Assembly (NCBI GenBank): GCA_963809175.1
Contig: CAWEIK010000001.1
Coordinates: forward strand, 744,001 to 808,000
Direction: 5' to 3'
DNA: 64,000 bases
Origin: JACCTU01 sp963809175
GTDB lineage: Bacteria > Actinomycetota > Thermoleophilia > Gaiellales > Gaiellaceae
Position numbers and translations under genes: made by a program. The notes under the pieces were generated by a model that searched no databases, was not told where the DNA came from, and worked only from the letters and a program-made list of their open reading frames with translations. Shown here in pieces: positions 8,623-16,915 of the stretch. The stretch's first letter is position 1. The number at the start of each line of letters is the position of its first letter.

Positions 8623-8814
8623 CTATTGCGCCGGGCGTCCGCGGAAGAACCGCACGACCGAGAGCGCCCCGCCGACGATAGCCGCGGACGCAAGCCCCAG
8701 GACATCGGTCTGGACGCATGTCCGGCAGACATTGCAGCACACAGCGGCCATTGGAGCCTGATCGCCGTATTTCACGGCAGCCTGGTTTATCCGGGCCGTC
8801 CAGATCGTCTTCAC
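8623..8814 (-). CDS. Possible small membrane protein downstream of the ZIP gene
   Basis: A 63-residue open frame with a Cys-rich middle (CCNVCRTCVQ) followed by one hydrophobic segment (LGLASAAIVGGALSVV) and a basic tail. It lies 13 bases past the stop of the ZIP transporter on the same strand and occupies the only open space between 8603 and 8827. I cannot link it to a family, and it could be chance. Its position after a zinc transporter makes the four cysteines mildly suggestive. Confidence 0.25.
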   Translation of the reverse strand: MKTIWTARINQAAVKYGDQAPMAAVCCNVCRTCVQTDVLGLASAAIVGGALSVVRFFRGRPAQ

Positions 8815-8827
8815 GGACGTAAACCAG

Positions 8828-9545
8828 CTAGTGCGCTAACAGGCTGACCAGGAAGACGCCCACGAAACCCGCCGCCGTCACCGCAACTCGCTTGGCCGAC
8901 GGGTGCTCATGCGCATGTGGGAGGAGGTCGGTCGCGCCCATGAAGAGGAAGAACCCGGCGTAGACCGCCAGCAGCTCGCCGAGGGATTCCTCGGAGATGT
9001 CGAGCGTCGCGCCGACGATCGCCCCCAACAACGGCGCGATCGCGACGATCGCGAGCCAGGTGAGCGCACGCCGCCGCGTTCCTCCCTGGTGAAGGACGAA
9101 CGCGACCGAGTTCAACCCGTCTGCGAAGTCGTGCGCGACCACTGCGAGAAAGACGAGCACGCCCGTCGCCGTGTCGACGCTGAACGCGATCCCGATTCCC
9201 AGCCCGTCGATGAACGTGTGGATCGCGACCGCGCCCGCCCCGAGGGCGCCCACGTGGCTGTGAGCGCGCGCCTCCTCTGGGGCGTCGCGGTGGTGGAGGA
9301 CGAGAAGTCGCTCGGCGAGGAAGAAGCCGATGAACCCTGCGCCCGACGAGCATCCCGACCCGTTGGGGATCGTCGAGGATCTCGATCGCCTCCGGCAGGA
9401 CGTGGAACAGCGCGACCGCGACGACGACGCCGCCCGTGAGCGCGATCGCCGTCGTGAGGTCACGGCTCAGGCGGAGCGCCGCGAGACCCCCGCCGAAGGC
9501 TGCGAGGACGGTGACGAGCGCGAACGGGATCGCGATCCAGGTCAT
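8828..9545 (-). CDS. ZIP family metal transporter (one frameshift)
   Basis: A zinc/iron permease of about 238 residues once repaired. The N terminus (TWIAIPFALVTVLAAFGGG, then GGVVVAVALFHVLPEA with the ZIP helix-2 HxxPE) is in one frame. Near 9345 an extra base shifts to the frame with GFIGFFLAERLLVLHH, AVAIHTFIDGLGIGIAF (helix 4 H.F.DG) and VVAHDFADGLNSVAF (helix 5), ending in a hydrophobic tail. These His/Asp/Glu positions form the metal pathway. The ATG overlaps the stop of the Fur-family gene, so regulator and transporter form one operon behind a Zur-type box. Confidence 0.85.
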
Positions 9546-9937
9546 GCGCAGCGGGCGCAGAGCCCGTACACGTCGAGCTCGTGGGTCTCCGGCGTGAACC
9601 CGTGCTTTCGCGCGAGGACGGCGGCGGACGGCGCACCGCAGAGCTCGGTCTCCTCGACCGCGCCGCACGAGACGCAGACGAGATGGTGGTGATGACCCGT
9701 GTGGCAGCGAACGTACGCGCCCTCGCCCGCACCGGTGAGCTGGCGGATCGAACCGGTTGCTCGCAGCAGCTCGATCGTCCGGTAGACCGTCGCGAGACCA
9801 AGCGTCGGCTCGCGGCGGCGCGCGCGGTCGTACACCTGGACGACCGTGAACGAGCCGCGCTGGCGGTCGACCGCGTCGAGGACCGCCCGGCGCTGCGGCG
9901 TGAGGCGGACGTCGGCGGGAAGCTCGAGCTCGGCCAT
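9542..9937 (-). CDS. Fur family metalloregulator, probably zinc-responsive
   Basis: This 131-residue protein has the Fur layout. A winged helix (about 10-75) includes LTPQRRAVLDAV and LGLATVYRTIELL, and the dimer/metal domain includes HTGHHHHLVCVSCG and a terminal YGLCARCA. The two CxxC pairs are the structural zinc site. Its only operon partner is a ZIP transporter, so I favour a Zur role over Fur. ATG at 9937 lies 7 bases after a minus-strand TAGGCT box, and a perfect inverted repeat immediately upstream would allow autoregulation. Confidence 0.88.
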   Translation of the reverse strand: MAELELPADVRLTPQRRAVLDAVDRQRGSFTVVQVYDRARRREPTLGLATVYRTIELLRATGSIRQLTGAGEGAYVRCHTGHHHHLVCVSCGAVEETELCGAPSAAVLARKHGFTPETHELDVYGLCARCA

Positions 9938-9944
9938 GGCGCCC

Positions 9945-9966
9945 AGCCTACTGAGAACGATTCTCA
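9945..9966 (-). promoter_or_regulatory. Zur/Fur-type operator with -10 element
   Basis: TGAGAACGATTCTCA at 9952-9966 is a perfect 6-base inverted repeat with a 3-base centre, close to the TGAAAATGATTTTCA pattern known for actinobacterial Zur. It lies directly upstream of the minus-strand -10 TAGGCT (9945-9950), 7 bases before the regulator ATG. Repressor bound here would block transcription of the regulator-ZIP operon. The box could also affect the divergent M23 gene, about 70 bases away. Confidence 0.7.
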
Positions 9967-10034
9967 TTCGCAAGTGTGCCGAGTGCCGCGCGGGTCTGCG
10001 GCCTGTAGATGCCTGTGCCAGAATCAATCGCTCG

Positions 10035-11504
10035 GTGGGGAAGCGGTTCTCGATTGCACTGGCGCTCCTCCCGCTCGCGCTGGCCCCGGGGATCGCCGGG
10101 GCGGAGTCCGCGGCGCGGGACGGCGGCGCAACCGCGCAGGCATTTGCGCTCAAGGTGGTCGTGCCGGGCGCCGCGGGCGCCGCGACGACCGTGGTGTCGG
10201 CGCCGGTCGACTCCGTCTCCTTCGGGAACGCCGGCTCCTTCCCGAGCTCCGACGTCGTCTCCTGGGGCGGCTCCGTTGCCTCGGCGTCTGCGAGCCCCGG
10301 CCAGCTCTCCACCGCGAACGCCTCTGCGGAGGTGACCTCGCTCTCGCTCTTCCAGGGCGAGGTGACCGCGACCGCGGTTCGTGGGTCCGCGCAGTCACGC
10401 GCCAGCGCCGCCGGCACCTCCGGTGACTTCGACGGTGCAAGCGTGGGCTCGCTCGTCGTGCAAGGGCAGCCGGCCGCGATCGGCCCGAACGCCCGCGTCG
10501 ACCTCGGCACGTGGGGCTACGCGATCGTCCTCTCGCAGGGCACCGCTCCCGCGGAGCGCTCGTACCGGGGCAACATCACCGCGCTCGACATTCGCCTGAC
10601 CGCCGAGCACGGCGGCCTGCCCGCCGGGACGCAGATCCTCGTCGGCTACGCGGAGGTCTCCGTCACAGCCCCGGAAGCGGCGAGCACGACGACCTCGACC
10701 GGAGCGATCCCCGTCCCGGGCCCGAAGGGGCCGAAGTCGAAGCTGTCACCGGCCGAGCCCAACGGAATCCCGCCGCTCGTCCGCCAGCCGCCGGTCGGGG
10801 TTCGGCCGAAGCTCACCCAGGCGCGCTACGTCTTCCCGGTCTACGGCCAGTCGTCGTTCACGAACACGTTCGGTGCACCGCGCGCCTCCACTACGTGGCA
10901 CCACGGCGAGGACATCTTCTCCTCGCTCGGCGCGCCGCTGCTCGCGGTCTCCGACGGGACGCTCTTCTCGGTCGGCTGGAACGACGTCGGCGGCTACCGG
11001 CTCTGGCTCCGCGACCGCCAGGGCAACCAGTTCTACTACGCGCACCTCTCGGCGTTCTCTCCGCTCGCGCAGAACGGTGCCGAGGTGAAGGCGGGTGACG
11101 TCGTCGGCTTCATGGGCAACTCGGGCGACGCCGCGGGCACGCCGTACCACCTCCACTTCGAGATCCACCCGCTCGGGATGCTCCACATGGGCTACGACGG
11201 CGTGGTGTCGGCCTACCCGTACCTCGTCGCGTGGCGCCGCGTCGAAGACATCGTCTTCCCGGACGGCGCCGGCTGGGCTCCCGCAGCCAACGCGACCGCG
11301 ACCGCGCCGAAGCCGGGCGCGATCCTGCTCCAGGTCTCCGACATCTCGAGCGCGAGCGGGCTGCGACCGGGATCGGTCGCGCGTGCGTTCGTCGCGCCCG
11401 TCTCGGCCGAGGGCGACGGCTCGTTGGTCCGCGCGTTCGCGCCGCCACCGGTCTCGCAAGGCGGCGGACGCGAAGGCTCGCGCGGGCAACGCTCCGGTGA
11501 TTAG
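10035..11504 (+). CDS. Secreted M23 family metallopeptidase-like protein
   Basis: The GTG at 10035 gives a 489-residue protein with an N-terminal signal sequence (KRFSIALALLPLALAPGIAGA). A Gly/Ser/Ala-rich region of about 220 residues and a proline-rich linker follow. The M23 (LytM) domain lies at roughly 280-400 with zinc ligands in HHGEDIFSSLGAPLLA (HxxxD type) and the downstream HLHFEIHP. M23 enzymes cut peptidoglycan cross-links. The upstream 190 bases of open frame overlap the Fur gene and are rejected. The C terminus is low-complexity and may be affected by a frame slip. Confidence 0.85.
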   Translation: MGKRFSIALALLPLALAPGIAGAESAARDGGATAQAFALKVVVPGAAGAATTVVSAPVDSVSFGNAGSFPSSDVVSWGGSVASASASPGQLSTANASAEVTSLSLFQGEVTATAVRGSAQSRASAAGTSGDFDGASVGSLVVQGQPAAIGPNARVDLGTWGYAIVLSQGTAPAERSYRGNITALDIRLTAEHGGLPAGTQILVGYAEVSVTAPEAASTTTSTGAIPVPGPKGPKSKLSPAEPNGIPPLVRQPPVGVRPKLTQARYVFPVYGQSSFTNTFGAPRASTTWHHGEDIFSSLGAPLLAVSDGTLFSVGWNDVGGYRLWLRDRQGNQFYYAHLSAFSPLAQNGAEVKAGDVVGFMGNSGDAAGTPYHLHFEIHPLGMLHMGYDGVVSAYPYLVAWRRVEDIVFPDGAGWAPAANATATAPKPGAILLQVSDISSASGLRPGSVARAFVAPVSAEGDGSLVRAFAPPPVSQGGGREGSRGQRSGD

Positions 11505-11529
11505 AGGCCTGATGGAAGTCGCTGCGGCA

Positions 11530-11548
11530 GCGGCCGCGAAGCGGCCGC
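11530..11548. terminator. GC-rich hairpin between convergent genes
   Basis: GCGGCCGC-GAA-GCGGCCGC forms a perfect 8-bp stem with a 3-base loop, followed by CTTTA on the plus strand, just after the M23 stop. It probably ends that transcript. The short T run makes it a weak intrinsic terminator. Confidence 0.55.
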
Positions 11549-11564
11549 CTTTAGGTGCCAAGCG

Positions 11565-11594
11565 GTCGCAAATCCGCGCAAGCGGATTTGCGAC
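11565..11594. terminator. Perfect 13-bp hairpin with GCAA tetraloop
   Basis: The arms 11565-11577 (GTCGCAAATCCGC) and 11582-11594 are exact reverse complements around GCAA, a stable GNRA loop. It sits between the convergent M23 and 138-residue genes. No U-tract follows on either side, so it may act as a bidirectional terminator or an mRNA-stabilising structure. Confidence 0.55.
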
Positions 11595-11612
11595 TTGCGC
11601 CTCTGCCGGCTA

Positions 11613-12029
11613 CTAGGAGTTGTTGTTGCCCTGGTAGGTGAAGTCTTCGTCGCCGTCGCCGAGCAGGCCCTTGAGCCAACTTCGGGTCGCCGGGCCGGTG
11701 ACGGGGTTGAAGAGGATGCCGATCGCGATCCCCGCGAGCAGCAGCGCAGAGTTCCGGCCGGAGTGATCCTGCTTGCCTTGCAGCCGGGTCGCCGCCTTGC
11801 GCAGATCCTCGACCGCTTTACGCATGCTGTCCTGGACGTCCTCGTCGGTCGCAACGCGGGCCGCGAGCGGAACCATTCCGCGCGGGCCGATCAGCTCGGC
11901 GTAGATCTCCCGGGCCGTGTCGAACGCGTCGCGCACGTTGTTCCGAATCTCTTGGTCCTTGACGGCCCGCTCGACGAACGGACGAATGGTGTCCGCGGTG
12001 TCCGAGAGCCGATCTTTTGTCTTAGCCAT
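11613..12029 (-). CDS. Conserved small membrane-anchored protein
   Basis: A 138-residue protein. The first ~90 residues are charged and helical (KDRLSDTADTIRPFVERAVK, then VQDSMRKAVEDLRKAATRLQ), resembling the helical repeats of YtxH-type proteins. One membrane segment (NSALLLAGIAIGILFNPVTG) is followed by an acidic tail. The ATG is preceded by AAAGGA at a suitable distance, a recognisable ribosome binding site. The precise function is unknown. It is divergent from the lipoprotein gene with 23 bases between starts. Confidence 0.7.
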   Translation of the reverse strand: MAKTKDRLSDTADTIRPFVERAVKDQEIRNNVRDAFDTAREIYAELIGPRGMVPLAARVATDEDVQDSMRKAVEDLRKAATRLQGKQDHSGRNSALLLAGIAIGILFNPVTGPATRSWLKGLLGDGDEDFTYQGNNNS

Positions 12030-12052
12030 GCCGTTCGCGTCCTTTCGATTGC

Positions 12053-12572
12053 TTGCAGAGGGGTTCTACCCCTCGTCCTGGTCACCCTAATCCTCGCAGC
12101 CTGCGGCACCTCTGGGTCGAGCGCGGAATCGCAGCAGCTGCGCGGGATCGGCTTCACGGCGAGCGCCCCGCCGGGCTGGAAGGTCGAGCGGGCTCCCAGG
12201 ACGGTTCTCGCGAGGAGCCCCGGCGGGCGCGAGTCCGTCGCCGTCGCGGTCTTTCGGCTCGCGAAGCCGTTTCGCCCGGAGCTCTGGGACGAGGCGGTGG
12301 GGGAGCTCAACGACGTCGCCGCCCGCCTCGCGGAGCGCCTGGGCTCGAGCGCGCTCGTCGTGCGAAGCGGCTCGGCAACGCTCGACGGCGATCGGGCGCG
12401 CAGCTACGTCATCGCCTTCCGCAGGGACGGGCGCCCGATGGAGGACCGCGTCGTCTTCCTGCTTCGCGGCCTGCGCGAGTACCAGCTGACGTGTCGCATC
12501 CTCGTGGACGAGAACGAGGCCGACGTCGAGGCGTGCGACGAGTTCAAGCGCTCGTTCCGTACGACGGGCTAA
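12053..12572 (+). CDS. Lipoprotein of unknown function (frame slip at the start)
   Basis: The body reads from a lipobox (VLPLVLVTLILAACG, Cys lipidation site) through FTASAPPGWKVERAPRTV and GDRARSYVIAF to EACDEFKRSFRTTG. It resembles small exported actinobacterial lipoproteins with a PsbP/LpqN-like beta sheet. No start codon exists in frame near the signal. The TTG at 12053 would work if one G of the GGGG run at 12060 were extra, giving MQRVLPLVLVTLILAAC. The reconstructed length is about 172 residues. The stop overlaps the lon stop by four bases. Confidence 0.7.
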
Positions 12573-14989
12573 CGCCCGAGGGCGGCGCGACGCTCCGTGC
12601 CCTGCGCGCGGCGGAGTCGTGCGAGTGCCTTCCCGTCGAGCGCGGCGTCGAGGACCTGCGGCAGCTCGTCCGCGAGGACGAACTCCATCGCCTCGCGCGC
12701 GTCTGCGGGGAGCTCTTCGAGGTCGGACTCGTTCTCGCGCGGCAGGATCACGCGCTTGAGGCCTGCCCGCTGCGCGGCGAGCACCTTGTCGCGAACGCCG
12801 CCGATCGGCAGCACCTGCCCGGTGAGCGTCACCTCGCCGGTCATCCCGACGTCGTTCGCGACCGGTCGCCCGGTGACGAGCGAGACGATCGCCGTTGCCA
12901 TCGCGACGCCCGCCGACGGGCCGTCCTTCGGAACCGCTCCGGCGGGAACGTGGATGTGCACGTCGTGCGACGCGAACCAGCCCGGGTCGAGTTGGAGCGC
13001 GACGGCGCGTGAGCGCACCCACGAGAAGGCGGTCTGCGCGGACTCCTGCATCACCTCGGAGAGCTGGCCGGTCAGCTTCAGCCGGCCCTTGCCGTCGTAC
13101 GCGCCCGCCTCGATGAAGAGGATCTCGCCTCCGGCGGGCGTCCACGCGAGCCCGGTCGCGACCCCCGGCTCGGACGTGCGCTTGCGCGCCTCGTGCGAGA
13201 ACCGCCTGGGCCCGAGCCACTCGCGCGCGCGAGCCTCGTCGACCTTCAGCTTCTCGGTCTCGCCCTTCGCGATCAGCGTCGCCGCTTTTCGAAGCAGCGC
13301 GGCGATCTGTCGCTCGAGGTTCCGCACGCCTGCCTCTCGTGTGTACTCGCGGATCACCAGCCGGAGCGCCCGGTCGTGGATCGTCACGCGCCGCGTCGTC
13401 AGCCCGTGCGCGCGCAGCTGCTTGGGGATCAGGTACTTGCGCGCGATCCCGAACTTCTCTTCCTCGGTGTAGCCCGACAGCTGGATCACGTCCATCCGGT
13501 CGAGGAGCGGCGAGGGAATCGTGTCGGTCGTGTTCGCGGTGCAGATGAACAGCACCTTCGAGAGATCGAACGGGAGGTCGAGGTAGTGGTCGCGGAAGCT
13601 CGAGTGCTGCTCGGGGTCGAGCACTTCGAGCATCGCGCTCGACGGATCGCCGCGAAAGTCGTTCCCCATCTTGTCGATCTCGTCGATCAAGAAAACCGGG
13701 TTCCTCGACTCGGCGTCGCGCAGCGCGCGGATGATCGTCCCGGGCATCGCGCCGATGTACGTGCGCCGGTGGCCGCGGATCTCGGCTTCGTCGCGCACAC
13801 CGCCGACCGAGATGCGGACGAACTTGCGTCCGAGCGTGTTCGCGATCGAGTGGCCGAGCGAGGTCTTGCCGACACCGGGCGGGCCGACGAAGCAGAGGAT
13901 CGGCCCGCTCAGGTCGTCCTTCAGCTTCGAGACCGCGAGGTACTCGATGATTCGCTCCTTCACCTTCTCCAGGTCGTAGTGGTCCTGGTCGAGCACGGTG
14001 CGCGCGTGGTCGAGGTCGAGGTCGTCGGGGGTGGACGTGTCCCAGGGGAGCGTGAGGATCCACTCCAGGTACGTGCGGATGACGCCGTGCTCCGCCGCGG
14101 CGGCCGGGAGCCGCTCGAGCCGCGACAGCTCGCGCTCCGCGGCCTTGCGCACGTCTTCGGGGAGCGAGCTCGAGTCCAGCCGCTCGCGGAGCTCTTCGAG
14201 CTCGGCGCGCTCGGGGTCGCTCTCGCCGAGCTCGTCCTGGATCGCCTTCAGCTGCTGGCGCAGGAAGAACTCGCGCTGCCCCTTCTCCATCTCCGACTGG
14301 ACCTGCGACTGGATCCGCGTCCCGAGCTCGAACACCTCGAGCTCGCGGTTCAGGATCCGCGAGACGTGGCGGAGTCGCTCCTCGACGCTCACGTCCTCGA
14401 GCAGCTCCTGCTTCTCCTCGGTCTTGAGGCGCAGCGTCGACGCGACGAGGTGGCAGAGCGCGCTCGGGTCGTCGACGTTCGCGGCCGCGAGCTCGAGCTC
14501 CTCGGGCAGGTACGGGACGAGGGCGATGATGCGCGCGAACTGCGCCTGCACGTTGCGGGTCAACGCCTCCACTTCGGGCGTCTCCTCGAGCACGTCCGGC
14601 ACCTCGACGAAGCGCCCGACGAGATAGGGCTCGGACTGCACGGGCTTCTCGAGCCGGATCCGGCGTAGGCCCTGCACGAGGACGCGAAGCGTCCCGTCGG
14701 GGACGCGGATCAGCTTGTGGATCACCGCCGCAGTGCCGACCTCGTAGAGGTCGTCGAAGGTGGGGTGCTCGTTCTCGGAGTCGCGCGTGGTCAGCAGCGC
14801 GAGCATCCGGTCGCCGCCGACGACGTCGTCGACGAGCTTGATCGAGCGTTCCTGGCCGATCGCGAGCGGCGTCATCGACTCGGGGAAGACGACGGTGTCC
14901 CGCAGCGGGAGCACGGCGAGCTCGCGCGGGATCTCCACGAGGTCTGGCGCCGCGGGCGGTGCTTCGAGCTCGAGCTCGGGCTCGCTCAT
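12569..14989 (-). CDS. lon: ATP-dependent Lon protease
   Basis: At 806 residues this is full length for LonA. The N-terminal substrate domain (about 20-210, LAVLPLRDTVVFPESM) is followed by a coiled linker. The AAA+ module has Walker A GPPGVGKTSLGHS and Walker B VFLIDEIDK. The C-terminal Ser-Lys protease domain has PKDGPSAGVAMATAIV (catalytic Ser) and GVRDKVLAAQRAGLK (catalytic Lys). Lon degrades misfolded and regulatory proteins in the cytosol. Its ATG overlaps the stop of hsp20 (ATGA), so a chaperone and a protease for unfolded proteins are translated together. Confidence 0.96.
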   Translation of the reverse strand: MSEPELELEAPPAAPDLVEIPRELAVLPLRDTVVFPESMTPLAIGQERSIKLVDDVVGGDRMLALLTTRDSENEHPTFDDLYEVGTAAVIHKLIRVPDGTLRVLVQGLRRIRLEKPVQSEPYLVGRFVEVPDVLEETPEVEALTRNVQAQFARIIALVPYLPEELELAAANVDDPSALCHLVASTLRLKTEEKQELLEDVSVEERLRHVSRILNRELEVFELGTRIQSQVQSEMEKGQREFFLRQQLKAIQDELGESDPERAELEELRERLDSSSLPEDVRKAAERELSRLERLPAAAAEHGVIRTYLEWILTLPWDTSTPDDLDLDHARTVLDQDHYDLEKVKERIIEYLAVSKLKDDLSGPILCFVGPPGVGKTSLGHSIANTLGRKFVRISVGGVRDEAEIRGHRRTYIGAMPGTIIRALRDAESRNPVFLIDEIDKMGNDFRGDPSSAMLEVLDPEQHSSFRDHYLDLPFDLSKVLFICTANTTDTIPSPLLDRMDVIQLSGYTEEEKFGIARKYLIPKQLRAHGLTTRRVTIHDRALRLVIREYTREAGVRNLERQIAALLRKAATLIAKGETEKLKVDEARAREWLGPRRFSHEARKRTSEPGVATGLAWTPAGGEILFIEAGAYDGKGRLKLTGQLSEVMQESAQTAFSWVRSRAVALQLDPGWFASHDVHIHVPAGAVPKDGPSAGVAMATAIVSLVTGRPVANDVGMTGEVTLTGQVLPIGGVRDKVLAAQRAGLKRVILPRENESDLEELPADAREAMEFVLADELPQVLDAALDGKALARLRRAQGTERRAALGR

Positions 14990-15426
14990 CCGATCCGCCT
15001 GATCGCGATCGTCAGCCGCGCCGGTGCGGGGGCACGTTCGACGACGGGCAGAACGACTCGCAGCAACCCGCGCTCGTACGTCGCTGCGGCACGGTTCGCG
15101 TCGACGTCGACCGCGAGCGAGATCTCGCGCTCGAACGGCCCGTACTCGATCTCGCTGCGGTACCAGACCTGATCGCCCGTCCGAGGGCGCGGCCGCTCAC
15201 CGGCGATGACGAGTCGGCGCCCGTCGAGGACGACGCGGATCGAGTCGGCGTCGGCTCCGGGGATCTCGACGACGACGGTGAGCTCCGGCGGGTCCTCGGT
15301 GCGGACGACGTCGATCTGCGGCCGGTGGACGAGTCTCGCTCCTGCCGCGAAGCGCGGCACCTGCCAGAGGTCGGCGAAGAGCTCCTCGAGCTCGGTCAGC
15401 CGGTCGATGTCGCGCCGTCGTGCCAT
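14986..15426 (-). CDS. Hsp20/alpha-crystallin family small heat-shock protein
   Basis: A 146-residue protein with the alpha-crystallin domain at about 35-130: RPQIDVVRTEDPPELTVVVE, EIPGADADSIRVVLDG and YGPFEREISLAVDVD, then RGLLRVVLPV in the position of the conserved GxLxxxxP motif. It holds unfolded proteins for refolding or degradation. It is the first gene of an hsp20-lon operon. The ATG lies 7 bases after a minus-strand TACGCT box. I see no HAIR or CIRCE repeat upstream. Confidence 0.88.
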   Translation of the reverse strand: MARRRDIDRLTELEELFADLWQVPRFAAGARLVHRPQIDVVRTEDPPELTVVVEIPGADADSIRVVLDGRRLVIAGERPRPRTGDQVWYRSEIEYGPFEREISLAVDVDANRAAATYERGLLRVVLPVVERAPAPARLTIAIRRIG

Positions 15427-15433
15427 CCGTCAC

Positions 15434-15443
15434 AGCGTAGAGT
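15434..15443. promoter_or_regulatory. Divergent -10 elements sharing one TA step
   Basis: Minus-strand TACGCT (15434-15439) is 7 bases before the hsp20 ATG, and plus-strand TAGAGT (15438-15443) is 8 bases before the GTG at 15452. The two hexamers share the TA at 15438-15439. The same geometry recurs at 17134-17143. Confidence 0.55.
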
Positions 15444-15451
15444 GCCCCGTT

Positions 15452-15598
15452 GTGCCCGGTCCGATGCGCATCCTGAAGCTCGCTGTGGCGGTCGTGGTCG
15501 GAGCGGTCGCGGTCTGGTTTCAAGCGGTTCTCCGCGCACCTGAGGTGAAACGCCGCAAAGCGGCACGGCGGCGTGCGCGAGCAGTTCCGAAGTCCTGA
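15452..15598 (+). CDS. Small single-span membrane protein
   Basis: A 48-residue frame from GTG 15452 (44 from ATG 15464) with one hydrophobic helix (LKLAVAVVVGAVAVWFQAVL) followed by a strongly basic tail (KRRKAARRRARAVPKS), so the C terminus should face the cytosol. The GTG is preferred because it lies 8 bases from a TAGAGT box as in other leaderless genes here. No family is recognised. Confidence 0.5.
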   Translation: MPGPMRILKLAVAVVVGAVAVWFQAVLRAPEVKRRKAARRRARAVPKS

Positions 15599-15643
15599 GC
15601 TCTCGCTTACTACTTGAAAACAGGGCGTGGCTACGTTGGCCGC

Positions 15644-16915
15644 ATGCTTCGAATCATGCTCGCGGCGATCATCGCAATCGGCGCGTTCCTCGTCTTCGAG
15701 GCGCGCGCGGATGCCTCTCCCTACGTCCAGTACGGGATCCAGGACGACGCCTGGTTGCTCGGGGGGCCGGGGACGTTCGACGAACGCCTCGACCAGGTCG
15801 ACGCCCTCGGCGTCGACGTCGTTCGCGTCAACCTTCGCTGGGACGAGATCGCCGCGAAGCGGCCGGCGAAGCCGTCGTCGCACCTCGACCCCGCGTACCG
15901 CTGGGCCGCCGGCGACGTTCTGCTCAACGGACTGCGCTCGCGCGGCATCGCGCCCGTCGTCACGCTCGTGGGCACGCCGCGCTGGGCGAACGGCGGCCGC
16001 GCCGCGAACTGGGCGCCGACGAGCCCGAGCTCGTTCGCGAACTTCGCCTACGCGGCAGCTCAGCGCTACCCCCACGTGCGGCGTTGGGTGATCTGGAACG
16101 AGCCGAACAAGTACTGGCAGCTCCGTCCGACGAGCCCCAAGACGTACGTGCGCGTGCTGCTGAACCCGGCCTACGACGCGCTGAAGCGCGCGAACCGTGC
16201 GAACCTGGTCGGCGGCGGGGTCACCGCGCCGCGCGGCGGGTCGGGCAGCGTCTCGCCGGTCGACTGGATTCGCGGGATGGACCTCGCACACGCTCGGCTC
16301 GATGCGTACGCGCACCATCCCTACCCGGTCAGCCGCGGCGAGACGCCGACCGCCGGCGGCTGCCGCGCGTGCGAGAACATCACCATGGCGAACCTCGAGC
16401 GCCTGCTCTCGCACGTCTCGCGCGCGTTCGGGCCGAAGCGCATCTGGCTCACCGAGTACGGCTACCAGACGAACCCGCCCGACCGGACGCTCGGCGTCTC
16501 GCAGGCGGCGCAGGCGCGCTACCTCGCCGAGGCGTCGCTCCGCGCGTACCGGGCACCGCGCGTCGACCTGCTGATCCACTTCCTCGTGCGCGACGAGGCG
16601 CAGGTAGCGCGCTGGCAGAGCGGCCTGTTCACGTTCGGGAACGCACCGAAGCTCGCGGCCTCTGCGTTTCCGCTGCCGCTCGCGCAGCTCTCGCGCCGAG
16701 GCGCCGAGGTCACGCTCTGGGGTCAGGTGCGCGCGGGCACCGGCAAGCAGACGTACCGCGTGCGCTATTCGCTCGGGGGCGCGTGGCGCTGGCTCGGCGG
16801 CACCCGAGCGACCACTGCTCGCGGCTTCTTCACGCTGAAGGCGCGGCTGCCGCGCGGGACCAGCGTCCAGCTCTGGTCACGAAGCGCGTTTGGCGTGCCC
16901 TTGCGACTCGGCTAG
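15644..16915 (+). CDS. Secreted glycoside-hydrolase-like TIM-barrel protein
   Basis: The ATG at 15644 opens a signal peptide (LRIMLAAIIAIGAFLVFEARA) and a ~420-residue protein. The barrel resembles GH-A clan enzymes of the GH5/GH39 type. WVIWNEPNKYW carries the putative acid/base Glu after strand 4 and IWLTEYGYQT the putative nucleophile Glu after strand 7, with DAYAHHPYPVS between. The last ~70 residues form a beta-rich add-on. The substrate is unknown, though its position beside nucleotide-sugar genes suggests a surface polysaccharide. A paralogue lies at 42055-43470. A TACGTT box stands 6 bases before the ATG. Confidence 0.8.
   Translation: MLRIMLAAIIAIGAFLVFEARADASPYVQYGIQDDAWLLGGPGTFDERLDQVDALGVDVVRVNLRWDEIAAKRPAKPSSHLDPAYRWAAGDVLLNGLRSRGIAPVVTLVGTPRWANGGRAANWAPTSPSSFANFAYAAAQRYPHVRRWVIWNEPNKYWQLRPTSPKTYVRVLLNPAYDALKRANRANLVGGGVTAPRGGSGSVSPVDWIRGMDLAHARLDAYAHHPYPVSRGETPTAGGCRACENITMANLERLLSHVSRAFGPKRIWLTEYGYQTNPPDRTLGVSQAAQARYLAEASLRAYRAPRVDLLIHFLVRDEAQVARWQSGLFTFGNAPKLAASAFPLPLAQLSRRGAEVTLWGQVRAGTGKQTYRVRYSLGGAWRWLGGTRATTARGFFTLKARLPRGTSVQLWSRSAFGVPLRLG

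Noticed and set aside
9846..10034. N-terminal extension of the M23 protein to an upstream ATG
   Set aside because: It would overlap the Fur-family gene antisense and place 63 Arg-rich residues before an intact signal peptide.
12087..14063. A 658-codon minus-strand open frame
   Set aside because: It is a shifted-frame shadow of lon on the same strand, with no coherent domain.
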